Shown: positions 1-6,557, counted from the stretch's first letter. The stretch: DNA of 7,897 bases from Deltaproteobacteria bacterium UBA6967 (GCA_002450295.1 DJYX01000103.1:1-7897); one strand, 5' to 3'. Notes: generated by a model not told the origin, from the letters alone. Translations and numbers: made by a program.

Positions 1-207
1 TGGTACAACGATGCTGACAGCATCTACTTTACCAAGCAATTCCTCATAATTGCGATAAGCTTGAGTGCCTGTCTCTGCAGCTATAATAGTGGCTCTGTCG
101 AAATCGCTATCTACAACACCAATTAGATCTGCATTAGAAAGCTGGGCATATTTTTGGGCATGAAATCGACCCAGGTAGCCTACGCCGATGACCGCAGTTC
201 GGAGCAT
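1..207 (-). CDS. Gfo/Idh/MocA family NAD(P)-dependent oxidoreductase, N-terminal part (runs off left edge)
   Basis: Only the first 69 codons lie in the window; the gene continues beyond base 1. The product begins MLRTAVIGVGYLGRFHAQKY, a Rossmann fold with the dinucleotide-binding GxGxxG at residues 8-13. The second strand ends in VVD (residues 31-33), whose aspartate normally contacts the cofactor ribose. A later strand reads VDAVSIVVP (61-69), as in Gfo/Idh/MocA sugar dehydrogenases. From memory, the GVGYLGRFHAQKY start resembles the oxidoreductases next to lpxA, lpxI and lpxB in delta-type proteobacteria. Those include GnnA, which oxidises UDP-GlcNAc at C3 for amide-linked lipid A. That subfamily assignment is tentative because the substrate-binding half is missing. 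The ATG at 205-207 lies 11 bp after the permease stop, with only a weak GAAG upstream, so it is probably the last visible gene of the plsC operon. Confidence 0.85.
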   Translation of the reverse strand, partial: MLRTAVIGVGYLGRFHAQKYAQLSNADLIGVVDSDFDRATIIAAETGTQAYRNYEELLGKVDAVSIVVP

Positions 208-218
208 TCAATTAATCT

Positions 219-1292
219 TCAACGTAATTTTGGTTCGTTCAAAAAACGACCGACGGGATTGAGAACGTCAATATTTTCACAAGTAATGCGAAATACAGAT
301 ATGATAGGTACGGAGAGAATCATGCCAACGGGGCCCCACAACCAACCCCAAAAGATTAAGGCAAGGACGACAATCAATGGGCTCATTCCCAAACTATCGC
401 CCATCACTTTTGGCTCAAGCACATTCCCCACAAATACTTGAGTTGATATGAGGAGGACCATGATGACTAATGGTTCGGCCAGGGTTTCAAATTGGACGAA
501 AGAAATTATGATTGGTGGGATGGTCGCTAGGATGGAGCCAAAAGATGGGATAAAATTTAGTAGAAAGGTCAAGAGTCCCCAGAAGAGAGCAAAATCGACC
601 CCAAAAAGTAGGAGAAATCCAGCAACCACAATTCCTGTAAGTGCTGAAACTCCTGTCTTAATGTTCAAGTAGCTGGCAATTTGCAGATTGATGGAATGAA
701 TCACCGCAACTGCTCTGGAGGCTCCGCTGCGATGGGAAAAGGAATTTTCCAACCTTCGAATAAAACTCTCCCGTTCGAAAAGTAGATACACCAGATAAAG
801 CAGTACTAAAAACAGGTTCGTGAGGAACTCGACAAAGTTCCCCAATCCTTGCCCTAAAATTTGTGCAATCGCTCCTGCATTGATATGATCCGCCCACTGA
901 ATTTCTGTTAGTTGTTCTTGGATCACTGAAGGAGGGATGCTGAGGGCATCTGCTGCATCGAAGAGCATCCCTTGTATTCGCATCTGATAGCGAGGCAAGT
1001 TGGCTGTTAACGCATTGACGCTGTTGTAGACCAACTGCCCGACAAGATACAGAATCAAGGCAGTGCTGAGTAAGACTAGGAGAACTCTTAGACCGGTTGG
1101 GAAACGGCAACGGATCAGAAGTTTCTGGAGGGGTTCTGCAAGATAGGCTAGAAAAAGCGCTACAAAAAAAGGGATCAGAATCCCAGAAAGAGTTTGAAGG
1201 ATAAATCCACAAGCAATCACGAAAAGCCCACCCGCAAAAAAAGTCAGTAAGCCTAGGGTGGTCTCGGCAGAAGAGGGAAGTTTGCTTTTCAT
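219..1292 (-). CDS. AI-2E family transporter (TqsA/PerM-like permease)
   Basis: This 357-residue integral membrane protein is of the AI-2E transporter family (TqsA, YhhT, PerM type), at the family's usual length. Hydrophobic segments lie at about residues 12-31, 35-53, 67-90, 152-172, 213-232, 234-265, 272-290 and 303-335. This gives the typical pattern of three helices, a soluble loop (about 91-150) and a C-terminal bundle. Family-like stretches are YLNIKTGVSALTG (208-220), FLLNFIPSFGS (243-253) and GNVLEPKVMGDSLGMSPLIV (289-308). Some members export autoinducer-2 and others act as Na+/H+ antiporters or have no known substrate. The sequence alone does not decide this, and nothing nearby suggests quorum sensing. 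The start ATG overlaps the stop of the TerB-like gene by 4 bp (ATGA) and has no clear Shine-Dalgarno, so translation is probably coupled. Confidence 0.9.
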   Translation of the reverse strand: MKSKLPSSAETTLGLLTFFAGGLFVIACGFILQTLSGILIPFFVALFLAYLAEPLQKLLIRCRFPTGLRVLLVLLSTALILYLVGQLVYNSVNALTANLPRYQMRIQGMLFDAADALSIPPSVIQEQLTEIQWADHINAGAIAQILGQGLGNFVEFLTNLFLVLLYLVYLLFERESFIRRLENSFSHRSGASRAVAVIHSINLQIASYLNIKTGVSALTGIVVAGFLLLFGVDFALFWGLLTFLLNFIPSFGSILATIPPIIISFVQFETLAEPLVIMVLLISTQVFVGNVLEPKVMGDSLGMSPLIVVLALIFWGWLWGPVGMILSVPIISVFRITCENIDVLNPVGRFLNEPKLR

Positions 1293-1756
1293 GTAATATA
1301 TTCAGGGTGCAGTTCCACTCCAGAATCAATAATCTTATGCATTTTATTTCGCCAGATGATGCCTTCAGAAGCCCAGCGAATCAATACTTTGGCAAATTCT
1401 CTACCAAAGCCAAGAATCCTGCCGACGTTCATCAAGAAATCAATTTCACGCGTACTGATCACATCATCAGCGGTTGTGATCAACGCCAACTCGATAAAAA
1501 TTTTGACCTCAAGTTCTCTTGTTGCCAAAGGGAACTTATCTAACTTAGGAAGCTTTTGGTCCTTGACTGCTTGCACGAGTGAGTCAACCTGGGTCTTCGA
1601 ACTCAGGAAGGACAAAGCCTGTTCCAGATAGCTCAATTCACTGGGATCAATGTTCCCATCCGCAACAATAGCGTGGCAAACTGCTACGGCAAACCAGGTT
1701 TTCTGTTGTTCGTTCAGGATTTCTGGCTGTAGACCAGTTAACATCTGTACACTCAT
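1289..1756 (-). CDS. TerB-like (tellurite resistance TerB / DjlA N-terminal fold) protein
   Basis: This 155-residue, probably cytoplasmic, all-helical protein has no signal peptide or membrane helix. Residues 22-44 (FAVAVCHAIVADGNIDPSEL and following) match the TerB/DjlA signature, in which an acidic loop A-D-G-x-I-D-xx-E follows a helix. A second half-motif, ALITTADDVISTREIDFLMN (91-110), repeats the same helix, acidic loop and helix layout, as expected from the internal pseudo-symmetry of the fold. In TerB such acidic clusters bind divalent metal. The function of stand-alone TerB-like proteins is mostly unknown, and no other ter genes are present, so a tellurite phenotype should not be assumed. 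The gene lies 34 bp after plsC and overlaps the permease gene by 4 bp, which suggests a role linked to membrane or lipid functions. The first ATG has no Shine-Dalgarno; the ATG at 1742-1744 (residue 5) is a possible alternative. Confidence 0.75.
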   Translation of the reverse strand: MSVQMLTGLQPEILNEQQKTWFAVAVCHAIVADGNIDPSELSYLEQALSFLSSKTQVDSLVQAVKDQKLPKLDKFPLATRELEVKIFIELALITTADDVISTREIDFLMNVGRILGFGREFAKVLIRWASEGIIWRNKMHKIIDSGVELHPEYIT

Positions 1757-1790
1757 GTGATTTTGCAGGCTAAAGGGTTTTCATGCGCTT

Positions 1791-2585
1791 TCAGGCAATT
1801 TCACCAGAAAGTTTTTTGAGATCTTCAGTTATGCGTAGTGGTAGTTCTCTTTTCTCTGAACGGCTGAGCAATGCAGTATCTATCGGCGTTCCGACGTGAA
1901 CAGAGAGCTTTTTGCCAGAGTTGATTTTGAAGCCATTCGGGGGCATGACCGTCTCAGTACCGCGTAATCCTATGGGGATGATGACAGCATCAGTTTGCCG
2001 GGCAAGCAGGAATCCCCCTTTACGAAGGGGTTGCATTTTCCCATCTGGACTCCTTGTCCCCTCTGGTGCGAGCCAAATCAAAACCCCGTTTTCCATCAAT
2101 TCCTTGGCTCTGGTCAATGACTTCATGGAATTTTTTGGATCATTCCGATCAATTGGAACAAATTCAGCGGCGATCATACCTTGGCCCCAAATGGGAACCT
2201 TAAACAACTCCTGTTTGCCTATCATTCTGACGGTTCCAGAAATTGCTGCCAGGACTAAAGGAATGTCAAAATAACTTCGATGATTACTCATCAGAACGTA
2301 ACGTCTACCTGGTTCAATGGACCAAGGTTTTTCATAATGAACGACATAATTCACATCAGCGTACTTAAGCAAGCGTTGCGCCCATAGTTTGACTCGGGGG
2401 CTGATGACCTCCCTTCCGGCTTTTCTCAATGAAACATCGACCATAGTCATGAAAGATAACCAGAGAGTACACCAGATTGACCTGAGCAGAATGACTGTTG
2501 ACGTTAATGCACCGGTCTCTTCATTCTTCAGGGATTCGGGGGGGCTCTTGGTGGGCTCTACTGAGGAGCTTTTTTGGTCGTTCAT
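1791..2585 (-). CDS. plsC: 1-acyl-sn-glycerol-3-phosphate acyltransferase
   Basis: PlsC transfers an acyl chain to the sn-2 position of lysophosphatidic acid to make phosphatidic acid, at the cytoplasmic face of the inner membrane. All acyltransferase motifs are visible. They are NHRSYFD (residues 101-107, the HX4D catalytic motif with H102 and D107), FVPIDR (142-147), PEGTRS (174-179, phosphate binding) and IIPIGLRG (202-209). The 264-residue length is normal. A hydrophilic, probably disordered N-terminus of about 28 residues precedes a hydrophobic helix (about 30-48) that likely anchors the protein. The specificity for glycerolipid versus a special lipid, such as a lipid A or ornithine lipid precursor, cannot be read here. 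The gene heads the minus-strand operon and diverges from the PIN-PhoH gene. The chosen ATG (2583-2585) lacks a good Shine-Dalgarno; AGGA lies too far upstream at 16 nt. Confidence 0.92.
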   Translation of the reverse strand: MNDQKSSSVEPTKSPPESLKNEETGALTSTVILLRSIWCTLWLSFMTMVDVSLRKAGREVISPRVKLWAQRLLKYADVNYVVHYEKPWSIEPGRRYVLMSNHRSYFDIPLVLAAISGTVRMIGKQELFKVPIWGQGMIAAEFVPIDRNDPKNSMKSLTRAKELMENGVLIWLAPEGTRSPDGKMQPLRKGGFLLARQTDAVIIPIGLRGTETVMPPNGFKINSGKKLSVHVGTPIDTALLSRSEKRELPLRITEDLKKLSGEIA

Positions 2586-2637
2586 CTTGGTAAAAAGTTC
2601 CTAAGGTCCGTACTGAAACTGTTTAGGCTGAAGACAA

Positions 2638-2665
2638 GTTGACTAAGCAACGTTGACTCTGCAAT
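2638..2665. repeat. Imperfect 14-bp tandem repeat in the plsC / PIN-PhoH divergent intergenic region
   Basis: GTTGACTAAGCAAC (2638-2651) is followed directly by GTTGACTCTGCAAT (2652-2665), with 11 of 14 positions identical. The junction forms the 8-bp palindrome CAACGTTG (2648-2655). Each copy contains TTGACT, which fits a sigma-70 -35 box on the plus strand, but I find no convincing -10 box at the right distance. It sits between two divergent genes, 77 bp upstream of the PIN-PhoH start, so a binding site for a regulator of one or both genes is possible. The 14-bp period does not fit the 11-bp period of Pho boxes. Confidence 0.4.
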
Positions 2666-2741
2666 AAAGCTAATTCAATGTAGTGGTCTTTGATTAAAGT
2701 ACAAGTTCACCCATCCCGTCCTTACATCAATCAATTTTAGT

Positions 2742-4043
2742 ATGGAACAGCTTTTTCCTCGTTATGTTCTAGATACAAATGTTTTACTCTATGATCCCGA
2801 TTCAATTCACGCCTTCCCAAACTCCCAAATCATCATCCCCTTACATGTGATTGAGGAAATCGATCGGTTCAAGAGCGTGATGAGTGCGACGGGTAGTAAT
2901 GCCCGAAACATTTCTCAGGTTCTGGATCAATGCCGAAAAATGGGAAATCTATCAAAAGGAATTCATCTGTCGAATGATAGTGAATTAGTGATTTCCATTA
3001 GTACTCCAGATGACATTGATTTTCCAGAAGAATTGGATCTGGATCGAGCTAGTAACAGAACCTTGCTGGTTGCGTGGGAACTCCTTCACCAGCAACAGGA
3101 AGTAACCCTGGTTACTTTGGACACAAATGTACGGGTCAAGGCGAATGTACTTGGAATCCCAACGATCAATTATGATGGTCGTCAGCATGATGAGCCCTAC
3201 CAAGGCCTAACAAGATTAGAGCTTTCAGAGACAGAGCTGGATCAATTTCGTGATCGTCACATTCTCTCTGGAGATCAAGAGTTTCTCCCTAATGAGGGAA
3301 TTTTAATGCTGAATAAAGACAGGCAGGATGATGAAGAGATGGCAATCTTTGACAGCAAGATTGGCTATCTTCGTCCTTTTCATCATGATGAAGGTGTTTG
3401 GGGGATCTTACCAAGAAATCCGGAACAACACCTCGCTCTGGAATTACTTTTGGATCCAGAAATTCCCATCGTAACCTTGAATGGAAAGGCAGGAACCGGG
3501 AAGACTCTGTTAGCTCTGGCCGTTGGCTTACACATGATGTTGATGGAAAATCGCTATACACGGATGATTGTTTCACGTCCAATCTTCCCAATGGGTCGTG
3601 ATATTGGCTACTTGCCGGGCGACCTGAACGAGAAATTAGATCCCTGGATGCAGCCTATATTCGATAATCTGGAGCTGTTGGTGAGTAACTCAGGTCGAAA
3701 GGGCACAAAAGGCTATCAGGAATTGATCGACCAAGGCTTCATCACGGTTGAGCCACTCACCTATATAAGAGGTCGAAGTATTCCAAGACAGTACATGATT
3801 GTTGATGAAGCACAAAACCTCACTCCGCACGAAATGAAAACGATCGTCACTAGAGCCGGTGAAGACACAAAAATGGTCTTAACAGGCGATCCACACCAAA
3901 TTGACAACCCATATGTGAACGAGGGTTCAAACGGTTTAAATACGCTTGTTGAACGCTTTAAGAAGTATTCACTGGCAGGGCACGTGACGTTGGTTCATGG
4001 AGAGCGTTCACCGCTAGCGGATTTAGCAGCAAATGTACTTTGA
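2742..4043 (+). CDS. phoH2: PIN domain-PhoH ATPase (PhoH2 / YlaK type)
   Basis: This 433-residue cytoplasmic protein fuses a PIN nuclease-like domain (about residues 7-145) to a PhoH P-loop ATPase (about 225-430). In mycobacteria the same architecture (PhoH2) shows ATP-dependent RNA unwinding and RNase activity. PIN landmarks are YVLDTNVLLYDP (8-19, D11), VIEEID (36-41) and VTLDTNVRVKA (124-134, D127). PhoH landmarks are the Walker A GKAGTGKT (248-255), SRPIFPMGRDIGYLPGD (278-294), YIRGRSIP (341-348), the Walker B MIVDEAQ (352-358) and LTGDPHQID (380-388). Residues 104-105 read SN where homologues I recall read DN, so one metal-binding acidic residue may be lost. The gene stands alone, is divergent from plsC, and is followed by its own terminator, so it is probably monocistronic. 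No antitoxin-like small gene precedes it, unlike mycobacterial phoAT-phoH2. The start ATG has no obvious Shine-Dalgarno, but it fits the family N-terminus. Confidence 0.93.
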   Translation: MEQLFPRYVLDTNVLLYDPDSIHAFPNSQIIIPLHVIEEIDRFKSVMSATGSNARNISQVLDQCRKMGNLSKGIHLSNDSELVISISTPDDIDFPEELDLDRASNRTLLVAWELLHQQQEVTLVTLDTNVRVKANVLGIPTINYDGRQHDEPYQGLTRLELSETELDQFRDRHILSGDQEFLPNEGILMLNKDRQDDEEMAIFDSKIGYLRPFHHDEGVWGILPRNPEQHLALELLLDPEIPIVTLNGKAGTGKTLLALAVGLHMMLMENRYTRMIVSRPIFPMGRDIGYLPGDLNEKLDPWMQPIFDNLELLVSNSGRKGTKGYQELIDQGFITVEPLTYIRGRSIPRQYMIVDEAQNLTPHEMKTIVTRAGEDTKMVLTGDPHQIDNPYVNEGSNGLNTLVERFKKYSLAGHVTLVHGERSPLADLAANVL

Positions 4044-4044
4044 G

Positions 4045-4090
4045 CCGTGTTCAGGCAGGAGGACCGTGCCCATTTGGACGCGGTTTTATT
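4045..4090 (+). terminator. Rho-independent terminator after the PIN-PhoH gene
   Basis: An outer stem pairs CCGTGTTC (4045-4052) with GGACGCGG (4076-4083) over 8 bp, including two G-U pairs. An inner stem pairs GGCA (4054-4057) with TGCC (4067-4070). The helix is followed at once by TTTTATT (4084-4090) on the plus strand. It starts one base after the PhoH stop codon and fills the 50-bp gap to the convergent gene. On the minus strand the hairpin is not followed by a T run, so termination of the opposing transcript is less certain. Confidence 0.7.
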
Positions 4091-4093
4091 CAG

Positions 4094-5395
4094 TTAAGCA
4101 GCAACTTCCTCTGCTACAGCGGTAGTTTGGGGTGAAATAGTGGTTTTTTCAGGAAGCTTGACCTGATGATCGCGACTGAATTGATAATCTTTGAAGATGT
4201 GTTCTGCTGTAAGCATCTGATAACTACCGTCCTCTAGTTGATGGGTAGTGTCTTTCAGACGATACACGTAATGCCCACAGGTCCATATCTTAAAGTTTCG
4301 CATTTGGGTACACAAGCAGGTCTTGTCTTCCACGATCAGCTTGCCACCTTCTTTTTGGGTTCGCTCTAATTCTCGGTTGTAGGCATCCACGTAGGCGCAA
4401 TGCCCATCGCTATCAAGAATGTAGCCAAAAGCTTCGCAGTTTGGTCGAATACCCTGTCCAATGCCTGGTGAATTGGTCAGCATTCTCATGGGATAGCCTG
4501 TTGGTGAAACTTGATTGACTACAACGTCTTTTTCTAGGGCTTCGAAATACTTTTGTTTAGCTCGATTTGGAAGACCACATTCTTCGGAAACAGTGAACCT
4601 GGTAGCAACCTGAACGGCAGCAGCCCCAAGCTCCATGTATTCAACAGCATCGGAACCGGTAAAGATCCCACCAGCAGGGATGACAGGTATATCGAGATCG
4701 TTATCTTTCAAAAATTGGACTACTTCCACAAAAACGGTCTTGAGATCATACTCAGCCCAATCCATTCCAAATCCTAGGTGGCCACCTGCTAGGGGTCCCT
4801 CAACAACAATGTAGTCCGGCATCCGATCAAGCTTGGCTGCTCGCTTGAGAAATGGACGAAGAGCTCTCACAGATGAAACAATGATTCCCAAAAATGTATC
4901 CCGGAATCTGGGATGGTCACTGACTAAAGCCATGGTGCCCAAATGGAGTCCAGCGCTAAGCGTGATACCATCTATCCCTGCGTTCATGGCCCCAGCCATT
5001 CTTGCTTTGAGGGTGTCTCGAGGATTATTCATTGAAAGCTTTTCCATGCAATTGACGAAAATCATCCCTTCGCCGCGTTTCGCATTCATCGTGTTGTCGA
5101 CATGCAGAAAAGCAGCTTCTTCCACCATTTTCAGATCGAAATGAACCTGAGATTTGTTGGAACTTGAGGTGTTCGCCTTGTACTTCTGATACTTTTGTTG
5201 CACGAAATTGGTCTCATATCTTCGGTCTGAAACAGTAGGTCCCATTGCATCGGAAATGTGACCGATACCGCCAAGGCGAGCTGATTCTAGGGCCAATGAG
5301 GCTGTTGAAATGTCCACACCCATGCCGCCTGTCATGATCGGGACATATTCTTTTTGGCGAAGTTTCCACCGAAAATCGTCAACCATCTTCATCAT
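4094..5395 (-). CDS. Nitronate monooxygenase family flavin oxidoreductase with Cys-containing C-terminal extension
   Basis: This is a FMN-dependent TIM-barrel enzyme of the nitronate monooxygenase / 2-nitropropane dioxygenase family, which also includes FabK-like reductases. Numbered from the start chosen here (433 residues), motifs are PIMTGGMGVDIST (19-31), EGPLAGGHLGFG (199-210), IPAGGIFTGSDAV (239-251) and QVATRF (262-267). The AGGH histidine (206) is the proposed catalytic base in class I enzymes, and the PAGGI segment binds the FMN phosphate. The protein is longer than the usual 310-370 residues because of a C-terminal extension (about 300-433) with CLC (360-362) and WTCGH (371-375). 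I prefer the ATG at 5393-5395 because GGAG lies 8 nt upstream; an in-frame TTG at 5474-5476 would add 27 residues but lacks a ribosome-binding site. The substrate is unknown: nitronate, a quinone or an enoyl thioester are all possible. The gene converges on PIN-PhoH and diverges from the HTH regulator. Confidence 0.87.
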   Translation of the reverse strand: MMKMVDDFRWKLRQKEYVPIMTGGMGVDISTASLALESARLGGIGHISDAMGPTVSDRRYETNFVQQKYQKYKANTSSSNKSQVHFDLKMVEEAAFLHVDNTMNAKRGEGMIFVNCMEKLSMNNPRDTLKARMAGAMNAGIDGITLSAGLHLGTMALVSDHPRFRDTFLGIIVSSVRALRPFLKRAAKLDRMPDYIVVEGPLAGGHLGFGMDWAEYDLKTVFVEVVQFLKDNDLDIPVIPAGGIFTGSDAVEYMELGAAAVQVATRFTVSEECGLPNRAKQKYFEALEKDVVVNQVSPTGYPMRMLTNSPGIGQGIRPNCEAFGYILDSDGHCAYVDAYNRELERTQKEGGKLIVEDKTCLCTQMRNFKIWTCGHYVYRLKDTTHQLEDGSYQMLTAEHIFKDYQFSRDHQVKLPEKTTISPQTTAVAEEVAA

Positions 5396-5403
5396 TTGCA
5401 ATA

Positions 5404-5407
5404 CTCC
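5404..5407 (-). promoter_or_regulatory. Shine-Dalgarno that decides the nitronate monooxygenase start
   Basis: On the minus strand GGAG is followed by 8 nt and then ATGATGAAGATG. This is good spacing for the first of the three nearby in-frame ATGs. The upstream TTG start (5474-5476) has only CGGGATCGCCTCGC before it. The site supports the shorter 433-residue protein. Confidence 0.6.
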
Positions 5408-5471
5408 AGAGTAAAATTCTTCGGATTCAGTTGCAGCGCTTATCCCGGAGAATGGAGAGTGGGGGGTGGGA

Positions 5472-5578
5472 ATCAAAGCGAGGCGATCCCGGCGAACCGA
5501 GAAAATATTTTTATCAAAGCGTTTGCTTTAAGAGTTTCATCCCGATTAGATGAGAAAAAAATTCTTTCAAGAAAAGAA
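5472..5578. repeat. Short repeats in the region between the divergent oxidoreductase and HTH genes
   Basis: The space from 5396 to 5672 has no convincing gene. It holds a 9-bp direct repeat, ATCAAAGCG, at 5472-5480 and 5513-5521 (41 bp apart). The second copy forms part of a hairpin AAAGC-gttt-GCTTT (5516-5529). A further inverted repeat TTCTTT-caaga-AAAGAA spans 5562-5578. These could be operator half-sites for the adjacent HTH protein or a dual-direction control region. No sigma-70 promoter could be assigned with confidence on either strand. Confidence 0.3.
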
Positions 5579-5672
5579 CCAACCGTTAACAAATACTAAC
5601 TTTGTATCCGGGCTAAGGAAAGCACAAATTCAAAAGTCTCATTTTCTTGCACCGGAAGTATCAGGATTTTGA

Positions 5673-6449
5673 ATGACCCAAACAGCACGATTGCTTGAAA
5701 CGCTCAAACATTATCTAAAATTCCAAGGAATCACTTATCGCATTCTTGCGCAACGGCTCAAATTAAGTGAATCCAGCGTGAAAAGGTTGTTTTCGGACCA
5801 ATCATTGAGTCTGAAGCGCTTGGAAAAGATTTGCTCTGTACTGGGCCTCGATCTCTACGAATTGGTCAAACTCAGTCGGGAGCAACAACCTCTTGTTGAT
5901 TCATTTAACGATATGCAGTTAAAGACTCTGCTCAGTCAGCCGAGTTTAGTGGTTTTGCTCATTTTATTCGTTAACGGTTGGACAACAGAAGAGCTTGTTG
6001 AAAAATTTGAGTTGGAAGAAGTTGAACTCAGAGTAAAACTTGGTCAATTAGAACAACTGAAGCTGATTGAATGGCTACCCCAAGACCGCATTCGGTTGTG
6101 TTTTGAACGAAGTGTTCTTTGGCAAAAGGATAGTCCGCTCTGGCAAATCTGGGGTCGAACAAACATGAGAGAATTTCTCAATGATGAATTTGATCAAAAC
6201 AACGAGCGCTGGCATTTTGCAGCAACTCAACTGTCACCAGATTCCAGAAAGCTGATCTTGAGCGAACTGGATCGGCTTATGCAGACGCTGCGAGAATTAC
6301 AGGATGTTGATGCTTCTTTACCAGCAGATGAGCGGGAGCCTACGGGTTTTCTGCTTGCACATCGAGCTTGGGTCCCATCTTTGTCGGATGGTTTGCAGTC
6401 ACAAACCAAAGACTTGGCTTCTAAAAATAAAGTAAATCAAAAATCATAA
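5673..6449 (+). CDS. Cro/C1-type helix-turn-helix transcriptional regulator with uncharacterised C-terminal domain
   Basis: The 258-residue product has an XRE-type DNA-binding domain at residues about 5-66. The helix-turn-helix core is YRILAQRLKLSESSVKRLFS (22-41), followed by the usual SLKRLEKICSVLGLDLYELV. Residues about 90-145 look like a second winged-helix-like segment (WTTEELVEKFELEEVELRVK, then LKLIEWLPQDRIRL), and the rest is helical and charged. No membrane helix, kinase or ligand-binding motif is visible, so the signal is unknown. Proteins with this HTH plus a long C-terminal region are common but poorly characterised. The start ATG is supported by AGGA at 5663-5666 with a 6-nt spacer. 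The gene diverges from the nitronate monooxygenase and precedes the DUF444 gene by 154 bp, so it may regulate either side or itself. Its own promoter is not clear. Confidence 0.85.
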   Translation: MTQTARLLETLKHYLKFQGITYRILAQRLKLSESSVKRLFSDQSLSLKRLEKICSVLGLDLYELVKLSREQQPLVDSFNDMQLKTLLSQPSLVVLLILFVNGWTTEELVEKFELEEVELRVKLGQLEQLKLIEWLPQDRIRLCFERSVLWQKDSPLWQIWGRTNMREFLNDEFDQNNERWHFAATQLSPDSRKLILSELDRLMQTLRELQDVDASLPADEREPTGFLLAHRAWVPSLSDGLQSQTKDLASKNKVNQKS

Positions 6450-6454
6450 AATCA

Positions 6455-6557
6455 TATTAAGATCAGTGTATTAAGGATATTTTTACTACCAACTAAGGTC
6501 AAAAAAAATTGCTCTCTTTGGACAGATGTTCTAGCCCTATACAATAAAATATTAAGG
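6455..6557. repeat. Three TATTAAG copies in the HTH-DUF444 spacer
   Basis: TATTAAG occurs at 6455-6461, 6469-6475 and 6550-6556; the last two read TATTAAGG. The first two are 14 bp apart and lie upstream of the candidate promoter, while the third lies near the predicted transcript start. The stretch is AT-rich, so chance is a real alternative. The spacer has no gene and no clear terminator for the HTH gene. Confidence 0.25.
6518..6545 (+). promoter_or_regulatory. Candidate sigma-70-like promoter for the DUF444-SpoVR operon
   Basis: A -10-like TACAAT (6540-6545, five of six matches, within TATACAAT) follows TGGACA (6519-6524, five of six) by 15 bp, or TTGGAC (6518-6523) by 16 bp. The spacing is slightly short. 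Transcription would begin near 6552, leaving an untranslated leader of about 20-50 nt depending on the start codon. In other bacteria related genes respond to the stationary-phase sigma factor; nothing here tells a RpoS promoter from a housekeeping one. Confidence 0.4.

Noticed and set aside
658..1329. Long 223-codon open frame on the minus strand
   Set aside because: It overlaps the AI-2E permease gene in another frame, has a Ser/Cys/Arg-rich composition typical of out-of-frame reading, and shows no motif.
1289..1756. Tellurite resistance determinant
   Set aside because: Only a TerB-like fold is present, with no terC, terD, terZ or related genes nearby.
2638..2665. Pho box (PhoB site) upstream of PIN-PhoH
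   Set aside because: The repeat period is 14 bp rather than 11 and the half-sites do not resemble CTGTCAT; PhoH2-type genes need not be phosphate regulated.
2639..2679. Sigma-70 promoter using either TTGACT with a downstream -10
   Set aside because: No hexamer at 16-18 bp from either TTGACT is close to TATAAT.
3289..3591. 100-codon minus-strand frame inside the PIN-PhoH gene
   Set aside because: It is the antisense shadow of strongly conserved PhoH sequence, including the Walker A region.
5354..5599. 81-codon plus-strand frame across the oxidoreductase start and spacer
   Set aside because: No ribosome-binding site or recognisable sequence, and half of it is antisense to a convincing gene.
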